From Sphingobacterium sp. B16(2022) (GTDB lineage: Bacteria; Bacteroidota; Bacteroidia; Sphingobacteriales; Sphingobacteriaceae), in contig NZ_JAAUVN010000007.1 in NCBI RefSeq assembly GCF_012030425.1, positions 186,001 to 250,000 of the forward strand: DNA of 64,000 nucleotides, given 5' to 3'. Each line of letters begins with the position of its first letter. The first letter of the stretch is position 1. Below, one piece after another: positions 27,284-36,707 of this stretch. A model generated the notes under the pieces. That model had not been told where the DNA came from and did not search any database. It saw only the letters and a list, made by a program, of their open reading frames with translations. Made by a program: the position numbers and the translations under genes.

Positions 27284-30112
27284 ATGAACAAGCATTTTTC
27301 GGTTTTACTATTTGTATTAGTAGTATTGCCAAGTTTATTATTTGCACAAACAGGTAGAATTTCTGGCGTTGTCAAAGATGAAGGGTCCAACTCAGCCCTA
27401 TCAGGAGTCAGCGTATCTATTGTTGGAGCTGCAAATCAAGCTACAAGTTCAGATTTTGAAGGAGACTATTCTTTTGATATAGCTCCAGGTACATATAAAC
27501 TCATATTTAGCTATGTAGGCTATATAAACAAAGAAATTACAGATATTAAAGTTGAGGCGGGCAAGTCAGCTGTTGTTGACGTTTCCCTAGCCCCATCATC
27601 TAATCAAATTGGCGAAGTTGTCGTTACCGTATCGGCTCGGAAAAATACCGAACTTTCAATCTTAAATATGCAGAAAAACTCGGGTGTCGTGATGGACGGA
27701 TTGTCCTCACAGGCTATTCAACGTTCGGGAGCAAGCAATATTGCTTCTGCAGTCCGGGTAGTTCCAGGAGTATCGGTACAAGATGGAAAATATTTATATG
27801 TCCGTGGACTAGGTGACCGCTATACCAAATCAATTTTAAATGGTGTCGATATACCGGGATTAGATCCAGATAAGAATACGGTTCAAATGGACATATTCCC
27901 TACTGGTGTGTTGGAAAATATTGTTGTCATGAAAACAGCTTCTGCTGAATTGCCAGCAGACTTTACCGGAGGCGTCATTGATATTGTCACAAAAGATATC
28001 CCTACACAAAAGAACTTAGGTGTTTCTGCATCGCTAGGTTATAATTCGAATGTACATTTTAAGGATGATTTCGTAGGGTACAAAGGAAGCAAGACGGATT
28101 TCTTAGGTTATGACTATGGGGATAGAAATCTTCCCGTTACGAAGGATTATACAGTTTTGAATCCGGTTTCTCCTGAAAATAGATATGCTGTTGAGCAAGT
28201 TGCAAAGGCATTTGACCCTATTATGGCTGCTCGTCGTCAATCAAATAATATGCCCGATCTAAGCTTGGGGATAGATTATAGCAATCAATTTAAGATAGGT
28301 GAAAACAAGCTTGGTGTAATAGGATTGGTTAATTACAAACGCACAACCATGTTTTATAAAGGATTCCAAAATGGAATCTATCAAAAACCTAATCAAAGCG
28401 ATGTAAGTTCTGAACTTAGGGAGGATAAAATCTCCACAGGAGATTTAGGAGAACAAAATGTGTTGCTATCGGGTATGCTGGGTTTAAATTATAAAACAGC
28501 AAGATCAAAATATACTTTAAATGCATTGCGTATTCAAAATGGAGAATCACGAGCTGCTATATTTAATCAGACAACGAAGATTTCAAACTCGAACGAAACC
28601 ATGCGTCATACCTTGGAGTATACAGAACGAGCAATCACAAACCTATTGTTAAGTGGTAAACATAGTAATGAAAATGCAGATTTTATTACCGAATGGAAAC
28701 TTTCACCAACATGGGTTAAAGTAAATGATAAAGACATGCGTCAAACTACTTTTGTTTTAAATAGTAGTGGTAATTATGTTATTAATACCGATGCAGGTCT
28801 TCCAAAACGTTTTTGGCGGTACCTAGACGAATTCAATGGAGTTTCCAAACTAGATTTCACTAAAAAATTAAATTTATTTGAACGCGAATCGTCTTTTAAA
28901 TTTGGTGGTTTGTATAGCTATAAAAAACGAGATTATCGCATTAACAATTATAGTATAGAATACCGTAACAACGACAAAGATGTTACCAATGGTGATCCCA
29001 ATGGATTCTTGAGTCCGGAAAATGTTTATAATGCAAGTGAAGATAGTGGTTTCTGGGTAAGAGGTAATTATCAAGCTTCAAATACCTTTGAAGCATCTCA
29101 ACTAACGGGTGCTGCTTACGCTTCATTAGAGGTACGTCCTATAGAAAAGCTTAAAGCAATAGTTGGACTTCGTGGTGAAAATTATACAACAATTTTTACA
29201 GGAGAAAACATTGATAGACTGAAATATGATAAGGTAAAAACCATCAATAAATTTGATCTGTTCCCATCGCTGAATTTGATCTATAATACTTATGCTAATC
29301 ATAACTTAAGAGCATCTTATTCACGTACGGTGGCAAGACCATCGTTTAAAGAATTATCTGTCGTTCAGATTTATGATCCATTAACAGAAATGCGGTTTTT
29401 GGGTAACTTGCAATTGGTTCCTACTTATATCAATAATATTGATGTCCGTTATGAAGTTTTCGCTAAAGATGCGCAAATGTTTGCATTGAGCGGATTCTAT
29501 AAAGGATTTAAGAATCCAATTGAATTACAGGCATATAATGATGCTGTTCCTTTTGATATTACTCCCAAAAATGCTCCGTCGGCAACAGTGATTGGTTTGG
29601 AACTTGAAGGACGTAAGAACTTTGGATTTATCTCCGAAGAATTGAAAAATTTAAGTTTAAACTTGAATGTTACAGTGGTTAAATCCGAAATCGATATGAC
29701 AGAAGAAGAGTATGCTTCAAGACAGTCATTTGCACGAGAAGGACAAGAAATTTCAAAAAAGAGGGACTTACAAGGCCAGTCTCCTTATCTAATCAATACA
29801 GGTTTATCTTATAACAGTTCAAGCAAAGGATTCGAGGCAGGTGTCTTCTACAATGTACAGGGTAAAACTTTAGAAATCATCGGTTTCGCGAGAAACTCGG
29901 ATGTATATTCAAAACCCTTTAATAGTTTAAACTTGAATTTATCCAAAAAGATAGGAAAAGAGTTTAAAGCAGGTACCATTTCATTAAAAGTAGATAATCT
30001 TTTAGACAGTAAGCGCCTTAGCGTTTATGAAGCTTTTCAAGCAGCAGATCAAATCTATCAGCAACGTATCCCTGGGCGGAATTTCAGTGTAGGGTATAGC
30101 TATAATTTTTAA
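27284..30112 (+). CDS. TonB-dependent receptor without STN domain (locus A)
   Basis: A 942-aa outer-membrane receptor. Signal peptide 1-21 (LLFAQ), then a carboxypeptidase-regulatory-like domain (about 24-110), a plug with SGASNIASAVRVVPGVSVQDGKYLYVRG and GLGDRYTKSILNGVDIPG, LPADFTGGVIDIVTKD, then the barrel ending in GYSYNF. The RGLGDRY type is a distinct Bacteroidota receptor class that is not SusC-like and has no SusD. The preceding gene encodes the beta-helix lipoprotein, taken here as its partner. If the Pho-box-like promoter is real, the substrate may be a phosphorus compound; this is inference. It is followed by a terminator shared with the convergent gene. Confidence 0.9.
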   Translation: MNKHFSVLLFVLVVLPSLLFAQTGRISGVVKDEGSNSALSGVSVSIVGAANQATSSDFEGDYSFDIAPGTYKLIFSYVGYINKEITDIKVEAGKSAVVDVSLAPSSNQIGEVVVTVSARKNTELSILNMQKNSGVVMDGLSSQAIQRSGASNIASAVRVVPGVSVQDGKYLYVRGLGDRYTKSILNGVDIPGLDPDKNTVQMDIFPTGVLENIVVMKTASAELPADFTGGVIDIVTKDIPTQKNLGVSASLGYNSNVHFKDDFVGYKGSKTDFLGYDYGDRNLPVTKDYTVLNPVSPENRYAVEQVAKAFDPIMAARRQSNNMPDLSLGIDYSNQFKIGENKLGVIGLVNYKRTTMFYKGFQNGIYQKPNQSDVSSELREDKISTGDLGEQNVLLSGMLGLNYKTARSKYTLNALRIQNGESRAAIFNQTTKISNSNETMRHTLEYTERAITNLLLSGKHSNENADFITEWKLSPTWVKVNDKDMRQTTFVLNSSGNYVINTDAGLPKRFWRYLDEFNGVSKLDFTKKLNLFERESSFKFGGLYSYKKRDYRINNYSIEYRNNDKDVTNGDPNGFLSPENVYNASEDSGFWVRGNYQASNTFEASQLTGAAYASLEVRPIEKLKAIVGLRGENYTTIFTGENIDRLKYDKVKTINKFDLFPSLNLIYNTYANHNLRASYSRTVARPSFKELSVVQIYDPLTEMRFLGNLQLVPTYINNIDVRYEVFAKDAQMFALSGFYKGFKNPIELQAYNDAVPFDITPKNAPSATVIGLELEGRKNFGFISEELKNLSLNLNVTVVKSEIDMTEEEYASRQSFAREGQEISKKRDLQGQSPYLINTGLSYNSSSKGFEAGVFYNVQGKTLEIIGFARNSDVYSKPFNSLNLNLSKKIGKEFKAGTISLKVDNLLDSKRLSVYEAFQAADQIYQQRIPGRNFSVGYSYNF

Positions 30113-30129
30113 GACATTAAATTCGATAT

Positions 30130-30166
30130 AAATCCCGCTAAGTTAATATTAGCGGGATTTTATTTT
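30130..30166. terminator. Bidirectional terminator after the locus A receptor
   Basis: AAATCCCGCTAA (30130-30141) pairs with TTAGCGGGATTT (30149-30160), followed by TATTTTTT. The convergent gene's stop codon overlaps the right edge. Confidence 0.85.
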
Positions 30167-31374
30167 TTGATTAAAGCGGGTTCGTAATGATATACGATTT
30201 CATATTTTTGTTGTTGGTGATTTAGTGACAGTTCTCCAATGCCTAGTTTGATATCTTGAGGTGTCGGTTCACATAAAGTGTAATAGTTCCCATTATAAAG
30301 AATACTTTGTCCTATAGGTTTATCAAATTGAACAGCAAGAGTAACATGAGTTGGATATCGCAGTGCTATCATGGGTAAGTCATAGATTTCCTTGACTAAA
30401 TAAAAGAAAAGAGCAGCTCGGTCGTCACAATCGCTAATATCATTAATTAATGTCTGTTCAGGCGCAAAGCGTTTTTCAGCCCCGTAAATTTCGCGGTCAT
30501 CTTCATAAAGAAAAGAATACCTGGTGAATTGCATTAAATAGTCAATTCCCTTTTTTGTTGACATTTTTGATGTATACTCTTTTAAATAAGGGATTATTGA
30601 CTCATAAGTTTCTTTACTTAATGGAATATTGAAATATGTCTCAAAGTCAACAATTGGATAATTTGCAAAGATATCATTCACTTCGGAGTTGACCTTTAAT
30701 TTGAAATGATATGCTTTACCATTATACTTAAACCCAATTTCTTTATCAACATAACTATCTGGTCTAAAATCCGGGAGTCTAGTGACTTTATAACTAAAGC
30801 TGTTTTTGGCCTCAGGAATTTTTACATCAACTAACTTATACGGTTCTTGATAGTTGAAAATACTCTTATAATCATGATAATTTAAGCAAACATAATTGTC
30901 ATCGTTTAAATGGAAAAATGGAAGATCTGATATGTCGTCTTTGCTTTTAATGTAAAATATAGTTTGCTTTTCTCTTAATCCTAATCGTGCATCATAACCA
31001 GATTTACACATCAAATACCATTTATATAAAGTATATCGACTATAGTTTTCCTGTTTGGGGCTTATTGCTTGCGCTGTCTGACGTACGAGCTGGTAGTAGA
31101 TCCAATCATTTAGATTGTATTTCTTTTTGTAAGCAAGTAATGAATTGACGACCATAGAATCATGAGATGATTCTATTTTTTTATAAAAATCAAGAACATT
31201 GTTCTCGCTGATTTCAGAAGGAACATTTATAATAAATGTGGAATCTAATGAGAATATAAACGGTGCATTATAGAAATCAACTTTGTATTCTTGCGCATAG
31301 CTTTCTCGCTTCTGCATAAAGATAAACAGCAGTGAAAGAGCGCTTGCGACCAAATATGAAGATAGAGATTTCAA
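30160..31374 (-). CDS. Exported transglutaminase-like protein
   Basis: A 404-aa protein with a signal peptide (about 1-27) and a papain/transglutaminase-like C-terminal region. The Cys and His of the triad are seen in DISDCDDRAALFFYLVKEI (Cys316) and YPTHVTLAV (His343). The third position, usually Asp in a YYxxDPT motif, reads YYTLCEPT (Glu369). The N-terminal two thirds have no recognised domain. Such proteins in Bacteroidota are often of unknown function and may be cysteine peptidases. It converges with the locus A receptor; the region upstream of its start (31375-31525) contains nothing recognisable. Confidence 0.75.
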   Translation of the reverse strand: MKSLSSYLVASALSLLFIFMQKRESYAQEYKVDFYNAPFIFSLDSTFIINVPSEISENNVLDFYKKIESSHDSMVVNSLLAYKKKYNLNDWIYYQLVRQTAQAISPKQENYSRYTLYKWYLMCKSGYDARLGLREKQTIFYIKSKDDISDLPFFHLNDDNYVCLNYHDYKSIFNYQEPYKLVDVKIPEAKNSFSYKVTRLPDFRPDSYVDKEIGFKYNGKAYHFKLKVNSEVNDIFANYPIVDFETYFNIPLSKETYESIIPYLKEYTSKMSTKKGIDYLMQFTRYSFLYEDDREIYGAEKRFAPEQTLINDISDCDDRAALFFYLVKEIYDLPMIALRYPTHVTLAVQFDKPIGQSILYNGNYYTLCEPTPQDIKLGIGELSLNHQQQKYEIVYHYEPALIKK

Positions 31375-31525
31375 TTCCTTAACAATTTATTAATAATGAA
31401 GTTACATAAAAATAACATCAAAAGAAATACCTAAATTCATTACTTACAGCTAAATGACGTTAGAGGTTCACAATAAGGTACTGTGATGCAGTTTTCGAAC
31501 TATAATATTTGGAAGCTTTTATGTT

Positions 31526-32155
31526 TTATCCGACCATAAATAATAGAGGAGCCGTCCAATGACTTTGACCATGTTTATTGCGCGCTCTAACTTGAAAATA
31601 GATATAGTGGCCGGGAGTAAATCCTGAATAATACGCCCTGAACGAGTTTGTTTTATAGAATATTTCTCCCCATTGTGGGAGTCCATACGAGTCAACCTCT
31701 GTTGCAAACCTATAATCATAAAACATATCCCGTCCTACGGGTTTAAATCCAAAGGCGACTTCACCACTTGTACGTCCATCACAAAGAAATGGGGCGGATG
31801 GAGTATCAGGAACTTGGCCTTTACGTTTTCTGGTGAGTACAGGGAAACCCGAACTGCGTAGTAAAGATAACTTTCCATCACTGACTAAATTGACATAAGT
31901 AACAAGCTGTTGCAACAGTTCACAGAGTTTCCGCTTGCTTTCTCGCTTATAAGACTTCTTTTCTCGGCTTCCGCTTTCAGCCTCGATCACTTTCTTCTGG
32001 TAATCTTGGTAAGCATCTTCAATAGTTGGCAGTGGCAAAGTCGGATTAATAAAGACAGTAGAATTCTTCATGCACGATAAAATATAGCTTGCTTTTACAA
32101 GTAGTTTTTCGTCAGTATATCGAATAAAATTGGCTTTTGCACGAATATATTTCAT
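31526..32155 (-). CDS. Fibronectin type III domain protein
   Basis: A 209-aa protein without a signal peptide. The N-terminal half (about 1-105) is helical and basic (KKVIEAESGSREKKSYKRESKRKL). The C-terminal half (about 113-209) has an Fn3-like pattern: PDTPSAPFLCDGRTSGEVAFGFKPV, YDYRFATEVDSYGLPQWGEIFY, and GHYIYFQVRARNKHGQSHWTAPLLF. Similar short proteins occur in several copies in Sphingobacteriaceae; their role is unknown to me. It stands next to an unusual 0.9-kb gene-free stretch and could belong to a mobile or accessory insertion. Confidence 0.7.
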   Translation of the reverse strand: MKYIRAKANFIRYTDEKLLVKASYILSCMKNSTVFINPTLPLPTIEDAYQDYQKKVIEAESGSREKKSYKRESKRKLCELLQQLVTYVNLVSDGKLSLLRSSGFPVLTRKRKGQVPDTPSAPFLCDGRTSGEVAFGFKPVGRDMFYDYRFATEVDSYGLPQWGEIFYKTNSFRAYYSGFTPGHYIYFQVRARNKHGQSHWTAPLLFMVG

Positions 32156-33033
32156 CAGAATATCATCTAGGTTTAATCACTAAAATAACTCTTTTTTGCT
32201 ATACCTCACAATTGAAACGATAGATAGTAAAGATTATACGCGATGCAACGGCTCTTCACGCGATGGAATTCCTAACAGACGGAAAGGCCGAATTCTTCCG
32301 CACTATTTCCGATACCCTGAGCATAGTGGGGAGATCATTTTGCGCCATTGCAATTCAGTGATACCGTACTTTTGAAAGATATCTTCTAGTTTCTCTGTAA
32401 TGATGAAGAGGAACAGGAAGGTTTCTTCTTACAACAAGCTTATATCTCCCAACGGCTTGATTATTTTGCGCGATCTCGCGTAGATAGTTCTACGTAACAT
32501 GTTTTTAAGGAAATAATACTTTACTCACAGAGGGATTTAGTTTATTGAAAGGAAAGTGTTTGGAGCTATTCACCAGTCTGTCAAGATAAAAGTAAACTCC
32601 TGTATTGTCTCGGTGCAGGCAGGGAGATACTTTTCTTTTGACTTATTGATGTTTAACCATCTTGGCGGACTTATATTTCAAGAAAATGTAGCGTATCATC
32701 TTAAGAGCATCATCGATTTGCGACACAACAATATAGCGGCGTCATAGCATGTGATGGTACCGTCATCTCTCGCCAACATTAATCAATTGCTCTTTGAACC
32801 CATGTTACGTAGAAAAGTAATATAGATCACACTAAAAAACTAAAAATTTTTCATACCTAAAGCGTTATTATCTCATGATTTTAGTATTAAGTTTTACCTG
32901 TTACTATTGTACATTATCTGTAGGAAATAATATACATGTAGCTGTATCCTTACTTTAATTTAACTCGCTGAAAAACAGGTATAAAAGGGGCAAGATATTT
33001 GACGCAAGTTTGACCATATTATAACTTAAAGAA
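32156..33033. other. 878-bp gene-free stretch, probably decayed coding DNA
   Basis: No convincing gene. Several short frames on both strands are protein-like but broken: on the plus strand about 32240-32360 (DATALHAMEFLTDGKAEF, then stop) and about 32400-32490 (NDEEEQEGFFLQQAYIS, then stop), and on the minus strand a 20-30 codon piece around 32320-32420. The base composition of 32230-32480 (several CGCG and GCGC words) differs from its AT-rich neighbours. A 63-codon frame at 32556-32747 has no family resemblance or clear start signals. The last 150 bases are AT-rich and probably contain the aquaporin promoter. The stretch may be the remnant of an inserted element. Confidence 0.4.
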
Positions 33034-33753
33034 ATGGAAACAAATATTTCTACAAAATTTGTTGCTGAACTAATTGGAACTTTTGGTTTGGTACTATTTG
33101 GTTGTGGTGCAGCGGCTGTTGCCGGCGCTACGACTTTAGGCGGATTGTCGGGATTGGGATTACTGGGGATTGCGCTAGCATTCGGTTTATCCGTTGTTGT
33201 TTTTGCCTATGCGATAGGCGGCATTAGTGGGTGTCACATCAACCCAGCGGTAACAATCGGTGTACTTGTTGCAGGAAAGATTGCTGCGAAAGATGCTGTT
33301 GTTTATATTGTAGCACAATTAATAGGAGCATTATTAGGTGCTTTTGTTCTACAGCAAATTCTAGGAGGACAGCTAGCGGGTTTCTCTCCAGGTGAATGGG
33401 CATATGGGTCGAATGGATGGGGGAAAGGCTATCAGAATGAATACGGCACAACCGCCGCATTTTTAACAGAGGCTGTTTTAACCTTCATCTTTTTATTTGT
33501 CATCTTAGCGACTACCTCCAAAGTTGGAAATTCCACTATGGCTGGTTTGGCTATAGGGCTGACCTTAGTTTTGATTCATTTAGTTGCCATTCCCATCACA
33601 GGTACTTCAATCAATCCGGCACGTAGTTTTGGTCCAGCTATACTAGCTGGGGGCCAAGCCCTTTCACAACTTTGGTTATTTATTGTAGCCCCTATTGTAG
33701 GAGCTATAATTGCCGCAGTCGTTTGGCGTGCTCTTGAACCCAAAGGGAATTAA
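33034..33753 (+). CDS. aqpZ: Aquaporin Z-type water channel (MIP family)
   Basis: A 239-aa six-helix channel of the inner membrane. The two NPA boxes are in GCHINPAVT (70-72) and SINPARSFGPA (194-196). The residue pattern before the second NPA, LIHLVAIPITGTSINPARS, with a histidine and arginine at the selectivity filter, fits a water-selective AqpZ rather than a glycerol facilitator. It has a single-gene layout, a terminator at 33776, and follows the decayed region. Confidence 0.93.
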   Translation: METNISTKFVAELIGTFGLVLFGCGAAAVAGATTLGGLSGLGLLGIALAFGLSVVVFAYAIGGISGCHINPAVTIGVLVAGKIAAKDAVVYIVAQLIGALLGAFVLQQILGGQLAGFSPGEWAYGSNGWGKGYQNEYGTTAAFLTEAVLTFIFLFVILATTSKVGNSTMAGLAIGLTLVLIHLVAIPITGTSINPARSFGPAILAGGQALSQLWLFIVAPIVGAIIAAVVWRALEPKGN

Positions 33754-33775
33754 AACTTTTATATCATGATATTGG

Positions 33776-33806
33776 ATAGCTTCATCGAAAAATGAAGCTA
33801 TTTTTT
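33776..33806 (+). terminator. Intrinsic terminator after aqpZ
   Basis: ATAGCTTCAT (33776-33785) pairs with ATGAAGCTAT (33792-33801), followed by TTTTT. Confidence 0.85.
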
Positions 33807-33870
33807 ATCTTCTTGTTTCTGTTATCTAACAGTTTTAAGAGCACACTTTTTTGAAGTATCGCTTTTTAAT

Positions 33871-33902
33871 TTTGTGACGGAGGTACAAAATTTGTATCTT
33901 CG
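33871..33902 (+). promoter_or_regulatory. Promoter of dnaX, very close to the start codon
   Basis: TTTG (33871-33874), 20-bp spacer and TATCTTCG (33895-33902) match the Bacteroidota pattern. Only four bases separate the -7 element from the ATG at 33907, so the transcript would be leaderless or nearly so. Confidence 0.5.
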
Positions 33903-33906
33903 TACA

Positions 33907-35718
33907 ATGGAAAATTTTATTGTTTCTGCTCGTAAATATCGCCCGGTCACCTTCGACTCGGTTGTCGGTCAGCAACACATCACCGGTACACTTAAGAATG
34001 CTATTCATAACAATCAGTTAGCACAAGCATTTTTGTTCTGTGGACCAAGAGGTGTGGGTAAAACAACTTGCGCGCGTATTTTAGCAAAAACAATAAATTG
34101 TGAAAACATTTCAGATATTAGCGAAGCCTGCGGTGTATGTGATAGCTGTAAATCTTTTCAGAATGGTAATTCATTTAGCATTCATGAATTAGATGCAGCA
34201 TCAAACAACTCAGTAGACGATATCCGAAATTTGATTGATCAAGTACGTATTCCACCACAAGTGGGTAAGTTTAAGATCTATATCATCGATGAGGTTCACA
34301 TGCTTTCGCAGCAGGCATTCAATGCTTTCCTAAAAACATTGGAAGAACCACCTGCCTATGCCATATTTATCTTAGCAACTACAGAAAAACATAAAATCTT
34401 ACCTACGATTTTATCACGTTGTCAGATTTTTGATTTTAACCGTATCCGTGTTGAAGATATGGCCAATCACTTGGCCAGCATTGCAACACGTGAAAGTATT
34501 CAGTACGATCAAGATGGCCTTCATATCATCGCTCAAAAAGCAGATGGAGGACTTCGTGATGCATTATCGATGTTTGATCAGATCGTTAGTTTTTCAAATA
34601 AGCAGGTCACTTATCAAGCAGTTATTGATAATCTGAATATTTTAGATTACGATTACTTCTTTAAATTGACAGATGCTATATTGATCGAAAATCCAGCAGA
34701 TACCTTATTAATATTAAATGATATTTTAAATAATGGTTTTGATGGCAGTCATTTCATTTCGGGTTTAGCATCGCATTTTAGAAATCTATTGGTAGCAAAA
34801 GAACCGTCTACGCTAAAGTTGTTAGAAGTAAGTGAAAGTATAAGAGCTAAATATTTGGATCAAGCACGTAAATCTTCAACGGGATTATTATTATCAGCAT
34901 TGAATATTGCTAATCAATGTGAGATTAATTATAAAACAAGTAAGAATCAGCGGCTTCAGGTAGAATTAGCACTTTTAAAAATATGTCACTTATCAAGTGC
35001 TATTAAGTTAAGCCAGATTGGAACCCTTCAGGCTCCCAATACTGTTGAAGGATTAAAAAAAAAACTCCCTAATGTAGCTCCAGCCACAGAAACAGCTGTC
35101 GTTGATGCAAAACCCTCATTACCAGTAGTAGATAAAAATATTGCTATAACTCCGATTGCAGTACCTCCTGCAACACCAGTAGTAGAACAAACGAAAAGCC
35201 CAGAAGTCTCTAACTTACCGCCTAAAGTGAAAAAGGGTGGGTGGGGAGCTTCCAAAAGTTCTATGCCGTCATTACCCGATCTAAATTCAATTTTTGAATC
35301 TAAAACTGAAGAAGAAGATAGTAATGAACCTAGTTTAGTTAAAGGTACTGAAGAGGAAGTTGTGACTTATGAAAAATTTATCCAATTCTGGAAAACGTTG
35401 GCAACAGATATAAAAAAGCAAAATAAGATTAATCTGTATACCTTGATGACAGCTGTGCCCCCAAAGTTAGTTGGAAATCAGATAGAGGTAGATGTGGAGA
35501 ATATGGTCCAGATGGATGTTCTGAATATGGCAAAGGTAGATTTATTAAATTACCTTCGCCCTGCACTGCATAATTTTTCACTAGATCTACGTGGTATTGT
35601 TATGGAGCATGATGTTGTACGTAAACCTTATACCTCGCAAGAGAAATATCAAGCTATGGTACAGAAGAATCCACTTTTAGAAACGTTAAGAAAAGAGCTT
35701 AATTTGGGATTAAGTTAA
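33907..35718 (+). CDS. dnaX: DNA polymerase III subunit gamma/tau
   Basis: Clamp-loader ATPase of the replicative polymerase (about 603 aa from ATG 33907). Domain I has Walker A CGPRGVGKTTCAR (about 45-57), the zinc-binding Cys at 65, 75, 78 and 81, Walker B IIDEVHMLSQQAFNAFLKTLEEPP, and sensor 1 FILATTE; domain III follows. A Pro/Lys-rich linker (about 390-455) leads to a C-terminal region (about 485-603) that is the tau-like tail. An upstream GTG (33874) is in frame but encodes an atypical extension that overlaps the promoter; MENFIVSARKYRP is the family N-terminus. Confidence 0.95.
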   Translation: MENFIVSARKYRPVTFDSVVGQQHITGTLKNAIHNNQLAQAFLFCGPRGVGKTTCARILAKTINCENISDISEACGVCDSCKSFQNGNSFSIHELDAASNNSVDDIRNLIDQVRIPPQVGKFKIYIIDEVHMLSQQAFNAFLKTLEEPPAYAIFILATTEKHKILPTILSRCQIFDFNRIRVEDMANHLASIATRESIQYDQDGLHIIAQKADGGLRDALSMFDQIVSFSNKQVTYQAVIDNLNILDYDYFFKLTDAILIENPADTLLILNDILNNGFDGSHFISGLASHFRNLLVAKEPSTLKLLEVSESIRAKYLDQARKSSTGLLLSALNIANQCEINYKTSKNQRLQVELALLKICHLSSAIKLSQIGTLQAPNTVEGLKKKLPNVAPATETAVVDAKPSLPVVDKNIAITPIAVPPATPVVEQTKSPEVSNLPPKVKKGGWGASKSSMPSLPDLNSIFESKTEEEDSNEPSLVKGTEEEVVTYEKFIQFWKTLATDIKKQNKINLYTLMTAVPPKLVGNQIEVDVENMVQMDVLNMAKVDLLNYLRPALHNFSLDLRGIVMEHDVVRKPYTSQEKYQAMVQKNPLLETLRKELNLGLS

Positions 35719-35737
35719 AACTTAGACCAACTTTTTC

Positions 35738-35770
35738 TTGCACTAACCCATATTTCTTTTTGTATCTTTG
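35738..35770 (+). promoter_or_regulatory. Promoter of the TrmH-type methyltransferase gene
   Basis: TTG (35738-35740), a 22-bp spacer and TATCTTTG (35763-35770), a perfect -7 match; the start codon is at 35827. Confidence 0.55.
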
Positions 35771-35826
35771 CCTTTCAAATTGGTTAGCTAATTGCTAGAA
35801 ACCAATTCTTATTTAGAATATTAAGC

Positions 35827-36600
35827 ATGCAAAATTTTCAAAGACACGATAGATCATCAGATCGTGAAGCCAATCAGATGGTTTTCGGTATTCGTGCCGT
35901 TATAGAAGCGATAGATAGTGGTAAAGAAATCGAATCATTATTTATACAAAGAGGTTTAGCCGGAAGTTTAGTTTTAGAATTGAAAGCTCTTTTGAAAGAG
36001 CACGACTTAGGGTTTCAACAAGTTCCAATTGAAAAACTAAACCGTATCACACGCAAAAACCATCAAGGTGTTATAGCCGTTATTTCCCCGATTATCTATC
36101 AAAAAATTGAAGACATTGTTCCTGAAATTTATGAAAAAGGAGAAGTGCCTTTATTTTTAATGCTAGATGGGGTTACAGATGTGCGCAACTTTGGTGCTAT
36201 TGCACGTACAGCAGAATGTTCAGGTGTACATGCGATCATTGTACCAAAAAAAGGATCTGCAGAGGTTAATCCTGATGCAATCAAGACATCCGCAGGTGCA
36301 TTATATAAAATACCAGTATGTCGCCATGAAGGTTTGGCTAAAGTGGGTAAATTTCTTATTGAGTCCGGCATACAGTTAGTTGTAAGTACTGAAAAGACAA
36401 AAGATAGCATCTATGATGTTGATTATACTGTACCAACATGTATCATCATGGGAGCTGAGGATACAGGTGTATCAGACGATTTAATTCGTATCGCAGATCA
36501 CCTTGCTAAAATACCGATGTTCGGAGAAATAGGATCATTAAACGTATCTGTTTCAGCTGGAGTTGTATTATACGAGGCTATTCGTCAACGCGTGAAATAA
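35827..36600 (+). CDS. rlmB: SpoU/TrmH-family 2'-O-methyltransferase, RlmB type
   Basis: SPOUT-class RNA ribose methyltransferase, probably for G2251 of 23S rRNA. At 257 aa it has the N-terminal substrate-binding domain (MVFGIRAVIEAIDSGKEIESLFIQRG, about 20-95) and the trefoil-knot catalytic domain: LFLMLDGVTDVRNFGAIARTAE with the motif 1 Asn/Arg, TSAGALYKIPVCR, and the C-terminal IMGAEDTGVSDD and SLNVSVSAGVVLYEA. TrmB/TrmH tRNA specificity cannot be excluded from sequence. It is followed by two tandem terminator hairpins. Confidence 0.92.
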   Translation: MQNFQRHDRSSDREANQMVFGIRAVIEAIDSGKEIESLFIQRGLAGSLVLELKALLKEHDLGFQQVPIEKLNRITRKNHQGVIAVISPIIYQKIEDIVPEIYEKGEVPLFLMLDGVTDVRNFGAIARTAECSGVHAIIVPKKGSAEVNPDAIKTSAGALYKIPVCRHEGLAKVGKFLIESGIQLVVSTEKTKDSIYDVDYTVPTCIIMGAEDTGVSDDLIRIADHLAKIPMFGEIGSLNVSVSAGVVLYEAIRQRVK

Positions 36601-36624
36601 TATTTGTATAAATATTATATAAAA

Positions 36625-36666
36625 ACGAGAGTGGCTATCTTCAGGGTAGCCACTCTTGTTTTTTAG
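36625..36666. terminator. First of two tandem terminator hairpins
   Basis: AGAGTGGCTA (36628-36637) pairs with TAGCCACTCT (36647-36656), followed by TGTTTTTT and preceded by AAAAACG. It serves the rlmB-like gene. Confidence 0.8.
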
Positions 36667-36707
36667 ATGTTAATCACATTAAGAAATCACATAACTGTTG
36701 TATAAAT

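Noticed and set aside
32556..32747. 63-codon frame in the gene-free stretch
   Set aside because: No recognised domain, no promoter or initiation signal, and the surrounding DNA looks decayed.
33874..33906. GTG start extending dnaX by 11 residues
   Set aside because: The extension covers the promoter -7 element and is not part of the family N-terminus.
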